A DNA stretch of 64,000 nt from Blastobasis lacticolella (taxonomy: Eukaryota; Arthropoda; Insecta; Lepidoptera; Blastobasidae). A program made the position numbers and the translations under genes. The notes beneath the pieces were generated by a model, which did not search any database, was not told where the DNA came from, and saw only the letters and a list, made by a program, of their open reading frames with translations. The DNA is taken from contig LR990048.1 of assembly GCA_905147135.1 (NCBI GenBank), positions 6,060,563 to 6,124,562 on the forward strand. Direction: 5' to 3'. Shown piece by piece: positions 23,801 through 35,800 of this stretch (position 1 is the first letter of the stretch; each line of letters begins with the position of its first letter).

Positions 23801-26800
23801 TTATTGGCAAAAATCCTATGAAAATCCGTTCACTCAATAACGAGTTTATCGCGGTCAGGCAGCCAGACAGACAGCCGCGGCGCGGGACAAGCGCCAACAT
23901 CGTATTTACTGTTTTATTTGTTGCTACAAACGATATTATTATCATTTATAACATTCCCTTGCTGAACCGAAAACAATAACAGATCTAATTTAGCAAAACA
24001 TATCCCCAAATAGCTGTTTACACACCTAACAACGGCTCCAGACAAAGGTATCCAAGTATCTTGTCCTCATTAAGTCCTTCACGGGTATTAAAACACCGGT
24101 CATACAACTCACCCCATAAACAAGCAGGAGCTGCGATTAATTAATTCTCGGAACAAGGATGGTTTTATTTCAGCTAATGATATAAGAAAGGTGTGCAGAG
24201 GCGTACGATATCCTACGCCCGGGAATTCCAGTCTGATGGTTCGCTACTTTTATTTATCTTTCATTTTGTTATTTGTTAACGTTAGTATCAACATAAAGTG
24301 ATAAAGCAAAGCCAATTAGAAGATGTTTTTGCAATCATTTCTTGTGTAAGTCCGATGCCATGGTGAATATCCATAGAGTATTTAATCCTTCGTTTTCTAG
24401 CACTTCCTTAGATATCCCTAGTTCCTTCCTTAGTTTACCCTAGTCTCAAGAGCCTGTCTAAGCCTGCTCGCAAGTGCGATATCATCAGCGTATTCCATGA
24501 GTCATAGAAGCGTGTACGGAATTTCAACTGAGAAAACATCGAGCATAACGCAGTAGAAGTACAAACAATGGACTGAACTCTGGTGAATACCTACTGCAAT
24601 CGGGGAGAGACACGGCCTCAGAGTATTGACATACATGACCTGGATAATTCTAATGTTCGCCTCCGGCACAGATTTTGATCCACTATCAAATGCTCTTTCC
24701 AGATCGAGAAATGCAGAGGTTGGATTTCTACTGCAGTAGGCGTCCTGGACGGTTCTCAGGGCAAATATTGGATCAATGGTGCCACCGACCGGCCTAAACC
24801 TGAACTGGCAAGGAGCATTCCTGGCAAACTCTCTGGTCTTTAGTACGTTCGCAAACTTTGTATAACTTATGACCAGGGGAGCTCCTCAAGGTGAAACTTA
24901 GTTTTTCACCGGATATTTTTTATTTTAATTCAGTAAATGGCTTGTCATGAATAAAAAATAAATAATTTAGCGGTAAAAGACGTCAATATTGGGTCATACG
25001 GGGATATCACAATCAATTTAAATGTTAATAAAGACCGAGCTTACATCGGAAAATGAATGCTATTGCATAAGTTTACAATTCATATTTAAATGAAAATAGC
25101 TAGAAAATAGGAGCTAGTTATTGCGATATTAAACAAGGTTAGCTTTATTGGTACTGTTGAGGATATTTTTAAAGAGAAACAAATTAGGTCATATAGTCAA
25201 TAAATTAGCTGCAATATAAATACATTTTATTGAAACATAATTAAAACTAAGACATGTCTAGCCTCTAATCTTATAAGTACCCAATAAATATATTTTTACA
25301 ATAGTGGAAAGAGATTCTTATATATAACATCATTAATTAAAGATAAATAAAGAGTATTTAGATACAGTTGAACTTATTTATACTCATATCTCCGTGAAAT
25401 ACGATGTACTACGTTTAGCAATGCATTTAAGCAACACATGTTTAACTAAACTGTAGCAATATGCATACTGCTTTGGTTCTAGAACACACGAGCGTCGTTT
25501 CCTCCGAATTCGATGCACTGTATTCGGGATCGAAACTGTCCGTTCTTTTCGGATTTGACTAAATGCGTTGTCGATCGCACAAAATGTTCCCGTAACTCCT
25601 GTTGAACAATGAACAATCACAGGTCCTGACTTTGTTTGGTTTCTATCGGAGGCTTCTTTGATTAACTGCTCTCATTTTTTATTCACTCAAAATAAAGGGC
25701 TTAGAAATTCGTTCGGATCTGAAGAAATAGAGTTGTTCGACCAATTTGTATACCCGTAATGGGTAATCTCCCGTACATTCTTGGATGTGACATCAATGAT
25801 TTGGAGCCTCGTTATTTCGTAACCCAGCTTATCTCATATTTCGATATCTCCTTATCTGTGTATAACGATTTTGTCAATTGAACGAATTCTGTTTCAGTTA
25901 AGTAGCTATCTTAAGTAGGTTTTTCAAGAACGTTGGTGGCCGGGCGTTAGAGTATCCGACTCGTAAGCGAGAGAGGTACAGGGTTCGAATTCTGCTGTGT
26001 ACCAATGACTCTTTTCTCAGTTATGTACATTAGTTGAATTCTAACCGATGCTCTTATGGTAAAGGGAAACATCGTGATGAAACCTACACATTCAGGCGAC
26101 TGAATGTGTAAGTAACCATGATCCAATTTGGTCAGGTACATGGCGGCAGTGGGATTCGAACCCGGTACCTCTCGCGTACGAGTCGGATACCGTAACCTTA
26201 GGCCACCGACGCTCCGACTATTTAAAATACCTACCTATTGAAAATAATTAGTGTAGGTAAGTTCCTAGTTAATTTGGTAGAGCTTATTCATGTAATAAGT
26301 AGGTAACATTTAGTTCGACGCCTGGTAGTAAGATGTAGGAGGTTGGTTTGTTTTGATATGGCAGATGGCACGAGGTTATAAAACTACTGCTTATGGTGTG
26401 TACACACTCAACGTACGCCAACGAAGGGCTGTCGGCCTAATTCTTTGGACTTCTAAGGTCCAATACTTGCATTTCATGGTCAAGCAAACGATCTTTGGGA
26501 GTTTTGGGAACCGGGCTCGTATTTGCACGTTTGTTCGTTGGCCTTCGGTATCCGCCCAAACTGCGTTTGGATGATTGCTTCTATCCGTTTGATGTTACCG
26601 CCACGCTGCACTGCGGATTGCCGGCCGGCACACGCCAACCGACAATCGTTGGCCGAAACGGGTGCGCGTCACACATCGCCCGGTGTGTACGCAGCATTAG
26701 GCTCCTGGTAGGCTTAAGGAGGTTGCTTTGTTTTTATAGGGGCGCACGAGCTTGTTAAACTGCTTCTTATATGATCATCAACTTGATATAGAGCTGCGCT

Positions 26801-29800
26801 TCAACGTAGTCGATATTATTTATCTTTAAAAATGAATAATTTTTTATAAAATTTAAAATTCTATGTCCGGATAATATGAAGTCGCCAGTGTACTCTTTGA
26901 AAGCGATACTTTAACACCCTTTCGGCTTTATACATATAATAAGTAACACCAAATATATATACAGAGTGTTACATAATATATGTATGAAGCCGTGAACTGG
27001 ATGGAGTGCTAAACGTATGAAAACGATAGGTACAATTATTTCTGTCGTACGTGGAATAATTTTAAATCTTGAAAATTCTGCGGTAACCATTGGAAGATTT
27101 GTGATAAAAACCCTTAAAGTGAAAGAAGAAATGAGCTTTACCAGGACCCAGCTTCAGATCACTAATGTGACCAATATAACGTCACGAGAAATCACTCACT
27201 TCTGGTTCACTGATTGGCCTGACAATAGCTTTCCTACAGGTCTGAAAGACTTTCTATACCTTTTGAGAGAAGTGAATCGACAACAGTATTCGTTAATTCA
27301 AAAATGCAGCGGATAGCTTCTATTGTGGACCTATAGTAGTTCAAATGAATTCTGCATATTCTATTTATATAAAAATGATACCAAACTTACCATAGTATTA
27401 TCAGGCGATAATACAGACCAATTTGTAAATAGGTAACTCGCCTCTTAGAGGGATTTGTCACCACCGCAACGTTACAGAATTATTTAACCAACATTTAGTT
27501 GCAAGAGGTTCTTGAAGTTTATATTTTTAGAATCGGCATAAAATACGCTTATTTATGGTATTTTTTGTTTCTTATATTTTTATGTTGTTCAAAAGTTGTT
27601 ATCTCCGAAGCAGAAAAAAAATGGTTAACTTTTTACTTTTATACGATTTATTCAAAACATTCCAAGAAAATGATTAAAATAAATACCGGCAATGAATTCT
27701 ACATCTTCATTTTATACGAAAATTTTACCAAACTTGTTTAGTAGCCAGCGGGAAAATTACAGAATTTTTAAAAACATGGTGGGCGGAGGGTTCCTTTGTA
27801 CCTCGCTCGCCATTGGCCGCAGCATTTTTTTTCATGGGGGCCCGCACTAGTAATGCTTAGAATTACTTAAGGAATAAATGTGGTGAAGGCCATAGCTCTA
27901 TAAAAATTTTTAAGGTTCTGTAAGGGTGCGATCCCATAGAGCCTCGACTATACAGGCTGCTCCTGAGTGATAAATTTAAAACGGATGATTTTTCTGTAAA
28001 TACTGGACTGATTGTCATGATACTTTGCAGTTTTGTTCTAAATACCCTACTCAACTAGTAGTATTCGACTTTGTCCAGAGCGTAAGGACACCTGTATACA
28101 GGCTGTTAAAAGACCGCTAGCATTAATTGAAACCCCATATTCTACCCATGAAACTGAACAACTTTCCCCAAGAAACAAGAAACCGCGGAAATGACTTCAT
28201 AATTTCGCTACCTAAAATAAATAATTAATTGCGACGCGTAATTGCGTTGCGCAATGTACATCTTCCGGCGCACGCCTCTCGCTCGCCCACGCGACCAGTG
28301 GCCACTGACGTGTGCGGCCGGCCGGCCTGCACGCTTTACATTGCGTGCTTTTACTTAAAGTGGATTTATTTCAACTGAAATTTGAACTTTGAGTGTCTAA
28401 ATTAATTGTGAACGATTTAGTTATCGATACTTGATATTTTTTAGTACAAAAATACATTTTTTTTAATCTCTATTTCTGTCTAACCTATGAGTTTCCGCGG
28501 GTATATTTGGGGAAAGTTGTTTAGTTTCATGGGTAAAATATGAGATTTCAATTAATGCTAGCGGTCTTTTTATACCCTGTATAGTATGAAAGTAGTTTTC
28601 CCTAAAAAAAGGGTAACCACACAACGCCATATCCGAGAAAATGTTTAGGTACTTGAAAAAGTGTTTGAGGAAAATTATGAAAATTTGAATTTTATGTACA
28701 TAATTTTGGTACCAGAAGATTTTTTTCTATAGGCCGCCGTTCTAGAGATTTAAGTTAAAAACTGGAAAATGTCCGACTTAGAGGTTTTTCGACCACCAAA
28801 ATTTTTCCCACCAATTTCGAGGTCGCAAACTTAGAATTAGCTTAACCACACGATAGCAAAAGATCCTATAAAAATATGTTTTGGCGCAAATAATGTAAGA
28901 TGAACCACTTTTTGAATCCTCGATATATTGGCCTAGTAAACACAAAGGCCATTTATAAAACTTAAGAACTGCAACAGCATATTCTTTATTAATGCAGTTT
29001 GGGACATAACGTCGATAACGCCGAGATGATTACGATATAGAGATAGTTACAACAATTTTCATAATTTTCGTAGGGAATAATGTTGCTGACTCAGCTTGAA
29101 TTTGTGTTTGAAAGTACTACTAAATGATTAAATAAGTAGCTATCCTTTTAAACTTAGTACAAATCAGCAATAATCACCTGTTTTTGTTTTCCAATATTTT
29201 GGTCTCAAAGAAAGCCTCGCTGCCGAACCGCGTCCGGAGCTCCTGGAACAGCAGCCGCCTTATGAACGCGTTGCACCTGTCTATCTCCATCTCGTCCAGC
29301 TTCTTCTCGTCGAGGAACTGCCGCACCCGCTTGCTGGGAGGAGAAAAACATGGTTAGGAATGGAAGCAAGCAATAAAGCTTGTGTTGTCGTGTCAGTTGC
29401 AAAGGTTACTTTACTTGATAACACTTATAATTAATAATAAAACAGCAAACACACAGACACTTATAATTAATGACAATTGATAATAAAACAGTTAGCTTTT
29501 GAATCCAGCAAAGAGTGTGATATATTGAAGTTATTTATGTGTCCAGCCTATAATTTCGAATCGGTATCTCCTATGGTAGGCACTGGACCTTTTTGGGGTG
29601 GACAAGGCCAACCTCTTATTTTTTTAGTTTAGAAATAATAACTAATGAGAGTCATAATGTACTGCCTTACTTACCACGTTACTTTGTCATAGAATGCACA
29701 TGCATGTCTCGATTAGTTGTAGTTTTACAGTTTATTGTCAAACTAGTGCTGTAAGTGTGAACCTTTAACCCTTTCCACGACACGGATTTTTACGAAATAC

Positions 29801-32800
29801 TCTCGCCACAGGCCACGACCCAAAAATTAGTTTAGGTAGTGTCGTGTATATAATGCATATCTATATTTTTAAAGTGATGCTTTTTAATAGCTTTTCTAGC
29901 ATAATTAATGATTTCATGATACATTTTGGTAAATTTAAATGTCCTTTATGCCTTCGCGATGTTTTAACTGCGCATAAAAATATTACAAGATGTCCACTTT
30001 TGCATCACTATTGGTCTGATATAAAGGGTGATTTTTTTGCTGGTATCTTTTTGGCAACACTGTGTTTGACAGATCACGCGTGAATCGTGTCTTGTGTCAT
30101 TGTCAAACTTGTTCAGTTTGGTCTATAATTTAACCATGAATCGACTTACGAACGAACAACGCTTGCAAATTATTGAATTTTATTATCAAAATGCATGCTC
30201 GGTTAAGAGAGTGCATCGCGCACTTCTTCCAATTTATGGGCAGTTTGGTCGGCCTACTGAGGCAGCTATTCGGAAGCTTGTGACTAAATTTCGAACCCAG
30301 TTTACATTATTGGACATTAAACCACGAACACGCATACGTAGAGTGAGGACCGAAGAAAATATTGCGGCTGTATCCGCCAGTGTTAGTGATGACCGTGAAA
30401 TGTCGATTCGCCGCCGTTCGCAGCAATTGGGCCTCTGTTACTCCACTACGTGGAAAATTTTGCGAAAGGATTTGGGTGTAAAACGATATGCTGATATGTT
30501 GGAGAGAGTGTGCCGAAATTGGGCCTTGCGAATGGGCCATCTAAACCGGAGCCGCGGCCAGCATTTGCATGAAATCATCTTCAAACATTAAATTATATTG
30601 ATCGTTCTATCGATTCCAATAAAGATTTCATCAAATTTTTAATTTTTTTTGTGTTTTTTTTGAAAATCAAATCCTATACCTCTTAAAAAATCACCCGTTA
30701 TAAGACTGACGTAGGATTTTGTAGACGTTATTGTTTAAAAAAATCCAAAAATGTTTTAAGTATGTGTTTTGTACATTTCATAACGACATATCTATTGAGA
30801 AAAGCGTGTTAGTAAAAAACATTAGTAAAAAACTACTGTGAACGTAAGTTTGCCTGTTATTAGATTTACATTTAATTGTTTACGATTTTTCATGTAATAT
30901 TTAACGTACCAAAAAGTTTAAATGTGTTGGCAAATAAATAAATAAAATAAAATAATAAATAAATAAATACATGTCCCTGAACGCCATGGACTAGAATACT
31001 GCCAAATTTCACCATAATCCGTTAAGTAATTTTTGAGTGAAGAAGTAACAAACATCCATCCATCCATCTCCGAAGGTCTCACCTGTTCAACATTAAAATA
31101 TACTTCATCACTTTCAAATTCACCATCGTTGTCATTTCCCTCCAAAATCCTAATTAATTCTTCCGTAATGGTCATTTCGTGGATTTGTTTAATAATAATA
31201 TACAATAAACTACTACAATAAACTACAATAAACATTTTGGGTGGTTACATTCTACCATTTTTTCATTGGTAACATCACTACTGTCTCATATTATCAGACT
31301 TTGGCGCAGAGAGGCCATAATAAAATACAATTGAGTTTAGGCTAAAAAGGAGGTTTGTCTTTATTGAAATAAAACTAAAGCTATAAACGACTCTTCTGTC
31401 AATTTTAGCTTTTATGTTGCACTCATTGTTAATGTTCGTGCATTAACAATGAGTGCAACATAAAAAATAGGTTGGTTCTAACTTGTTTTCTTGTCTGGTA
31501 TATCAGACGTTGGCGTCGTGGGCACGAAAATGAGACGTCTGATATATCAGATTTTGGCGTTGAACTAAGTTTATCCAAATTTCTGTCGGTGTTGGTTTGC
31601 CATACATAATCTTATAAAAATTAAAATTAAATAAAATTTTCAAATAAATAAATATTTGTTACCAAATGTCCTCAATCTGTTGCTTGTTCTCGTCTGGTAT
31701 AAGGATGGTGTCACTGGCAGTTGAGAACGATTTCTGTCTTTCCAGTAAGTTTTCTCTCAATCTTGTCTCTGTTGGCTCTGTCATATATGATATGCCTATA
31801 AATAAAGAGTAATAAATTATAGATAGAAAATAGCTTGATTACATAAAGTTCATAATAGGACCCTTTACTGAAGGGTATAATAATGTGTAAGCAAAAAGTG
31901 TTTTCAGAAGTTAATAATAATATAGGAATCTTTCTCTTACTGAAATTATACAAATTAAAGGTACACATACGAAAGAAAGACGGAAAGAAAACATTTATTA
32001 CAAAGTACGCCATGACACGATAATTTGCAATACAATTACAACACAAAAAAACGGTACATAAAACACGGGGACAATGAGGAAGATGTAAATGAAATTTCTT
32101 TATTCCCTTTTTTAGCCCTAACAAAAACTTCAAGAATCAACAAAACAAAATCTGAAAAAATTATGTCGATATCAGGAAAACTGAATGTTTTATAAGCAAA
32201 TCAATATTGGAACGCCCGAAAACTTATTGCGCTCGTCGAGTATTGGCTATGACGTCACAGCGCCCGCGCCGGTCGTACCAACGGCGGACGCGGTCGGCCG
32301 GCGTGATGTAGCTCAGCGACAATATGTGCACACGCGCTCTGTAAACTTATGTACTTTCTTTCACTCTGATACGTATGTTATTTTTTATTAAGATTACTAG
32401 GTAAATTGTTCCGGTACCCAACCATCCACAGCATGGAACCAGGATTTTCACGTTAGCATTCAAATAATCTGCCGAAAGTTGATTTACTTATGGTTGCGGA
32501 TTATTTAACTATAATTAACTATAAATTTAATAAATAATCATCTTGGTTTATGTCCTTGTTATGCTCTCGCGTACGAGGGTCCGCCTTGGACATGATCCAG
32601 GATTTGGCGGATCAGGTAAGTACAGTGGAGCGACTGCCATCCTCCGTGACCCTGTTACCAGGAGTACCTAACTAGATTGAATCATGGTTCCACATTCAGT
32701 CCCCTAAATGTGATGGTTTCACTACGATGTTTTCCCTCACCATAAGAGCATCGGTTAGTATTTAAATAATGTACATAACTCACAAAAAGAGTCATTGGTA

Positions 32801-35800
32801 CATGGCCGCAGTCTCGTTCGAACCCGGTACCTCTCGCATACGAGTCGGATACTGTTACCACTCGGCCACCGACACTCATCAGAGTATATCAGTGTAGAAA
32901 TCCAAGGACAAAAACTTACAAGGTATGTGTAGGTACCTATCTTAATTTAGCTAATATAGTAGTGCATTATTTGTAAGAGATATGTTAAAAATAGGAGAGT
33001 GCCAATAAGAAGAGATCTAGGTAAAGTAGGTTTTAGATTAGACATAGTTATTTCTGACATTTACTACCAGAGCTTGAGAGCTTATTGTATAAAAATAATA
33101 TGCGTGCCACGCGGCAAATCTTTGCCTACTCATAGTGTATGTACTAGTGCTGTCAGATTGCTGTGGGTTATTGATTAAAAAGTAATACCAATTAATCAAT
33201 CAGGAGCGTTTTACCTATGTCGTGTTTTATTTTTACAAGGCTGTTATCGCATACAGACAGTTATGGAGACAGAGCAATAGAGTATGTGAAAATACTACAT
33301 TCATAGTGCACGGTAAAAGCAAGAGTTACACCCGAACACAAAGTTCGAGCCACAGCATATCATTGTAATTAAGTTAAGAATAAAATTGAAAATCTGGAAT
33401 GTAAAGGTTGCGCATGAAGTAGAAGAGGTGGTTGTGGTTGTGAGGAGACGTAGGGCGGAGCCCGTTTGAAGAAGTAGTCTATTATTGGATAAATCCAAAA
33501 CTATCGCAAGTTGGATTACAACGGAAATTTATTAAAGACAAAGATATGAGCAATACAAGGCCACCCCGTCACTAAAATCAGTGTGAAAGTTTCTTAAGAC
33601 CAAATCTTTGTATGTCTTATAGTTTCAGACTTGCCCATACTGACCGATTTAAATGGGCCACCATGTATACAAAAAAAATAAGAACATGTCATATGATGCA
33701 CACTCAAGTATGATATAACAACTAGAGAAGAAACGGATTTCCGGTTACTATCCGGTATCCGGCCTATCCGGCCTTAATTTACTATCCGGCCGGATACCGG
33801 ATAGTGCTTTAATAACCGGCCGGATAACGGATAGTAAAAAATTTATGAAAAGTCCATAAAAGTGATTTTGTTCTTCGGAAACATAGCCCTCCTTCTGACG
33901 CAATCGGATAGTCGTCTCAAAATTCTAAAATTGGAATCAAAGCACTTTTGATTATGTACGGCACCTACGTAACTACTCGTATCGTTCATTTTGTAGGTTA
34001 GCAAAACTTTAAATTTTTTTCCATAGATTCATCTTCTTTGTCCTACGCCTTTTCTCATTATCTGGAGTCGGCTCTTCTTGTCTGCTTCCACCATTTCTCT
34101 CTATTCTGAGTAGTAACGGCGTCAATAATATTGTCCTTCAGGTCCCGTTAGACCTATGCCAGCCAGGTGGCGTGCGGGGTTTTCCGCGGTGCAAGTACTT
34201 GCACCATGGTGGTCTTTGGGGCGACGGTGCGGTTAGAGGATACCAAAGGGTGCAACTCAAAAAGACTTTGAAAAGTCGAGAAAAGGCACCCGAAAGGGGT
34301 GACCCGCTGACCAGCGTAAATGCGCATTTCTGACGTGTGTAGTTTTGACAAGTGTTGTTTAGTATAATAATAATGTACTTAGTGTAATACTTTTTCCAAA
34401 GTCAAGTACCTCTCGCAATTACCCTTCTCAATATTTTGAGGTAGTATACGATGTTAATTGTCCTCCTCGATTCTAGAGGCTAATGTGTAAGCCCGTATTT
34501 CGAAACTACGAATCCGTCCGAGGTCGGAAGAATTGTTCAGTTCAACGTTCAAATTATACACATTTAACGAAAACTTGAAATCACATGCAGTCCCACCCTG
34601 CGATCACGACTATGTTAAGCTGATATCCGGCTATCCAGCTAGGAGGCTGGCCGGATATCCGGTATCCGGCCAAACACTATCCGTTTCATCTCTAATAACA
34701 ACTATAACATTTTATATATAAAAATTCTTTTTGTCAATAACATCTCATACAATTGACAACACCATAAAACATACATCAACAAGGGTAAAGGGAAAAAGTA
34801 GGTAGGGCATTTTTTGTATTGTCCTAGCTCGTCTTATGTTTCTATTCAATAGACATTTTATGTAATCCATCTGCGTGCCTCATGTTTTATTGGCAAAAGC
34901 ACACTGTTTAAAAGAAATTATCACTAAAATACTTAAGACTCAGGGCATAACCTGGGGACATAAAAAAGTGTTTATCTGGAGTGCTAACCGTTGTATTAGT
35001 ACATAAAGGTAAATTAAAATGTATATGGTATTTATTTATCCATAATTCTAAAAATATCAATCACGTCTAAAAATTACTCCACGAGTTCGTTAGCACGCGA
35101 ACAAACAAAGACATCTAGGCAGACGTGTGACATCACGCGTTGGGGGGTCAAGTTCGCGCTGATATTTAAAACGTCCAACTTTGAAAATTTATAGTAAACT
35201 CAGTATTTGAGATATTGAAAAATAAATTTCACAAATATTTTTTTGATTTTATATTTGATTTTTATACATTAAAAAATAATTACACTCATCATTCTCATTA
35301 TAGGGTTCCCAGGGGCACTTTTAGTAAGCATCCAGAGTAAACCCTCCTTAGCATAATGTTGTGGCATCTTGCCACAACCACAATACTGGTTTTCAGTGGG
35401 ACCCATAATATCCCACCAACACTGCACCGTCAAGCAAGCAATACCTACATCAAAGAAATACCTACTAAGCAATAAAATTAATTTATTAATGTAAACTACT
35501 ATGCGCTTGCAGCACCTGTCTAATAACTATTGTCACTCTTGCAATGCATGTCTTTGCAACACCCTGATCATAGTTATCAAATATAGACTAGACCAACAAA
35601 ATTCGAACTGTACAGTTGAAAATTCTAAGCATTATTATTCCAATTCCAAAAGCAAGCCCATGGATGGAAAATTACACGAAAATAAACAACAACAAAAATT
35701 AAGGTTTTTTTTCCTTTGTGCACAGGCACAGTAGTAATCGCTTCGTGTTCTGAACGTGTATAGAGGTAGGTAACAACCTCGTCCAAATTATCATTCAAGA

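Noticed and set aside
25950..26218. Functional tRNA genes
   Set aside because: The tRNA-like heads have box A and B but imperfect stems and are continuous with the SINE body; other copies show the same structure.
26353..26758. Three plus-strand frames of 62-87 codons
   Set aside because: Overlapping frames in a GC-rich repeat-like block with GTGTGTAC motifs near both ends; probably a MITE, no protein family.
31711..32133. 140-codon minus-strand frame
   Set aside because: Overlaps Trimmer exon 3 (31663-31795) in a different frame; hydrophobic AT-rich composition is typical of intron sequence.
35269..35472. Minus-strand frame containing CWWDIMGPTENQYCGCGK
   Set aside because: No matching splice phase with Trimmer exons and no recognised domain; treated as intron sequence.
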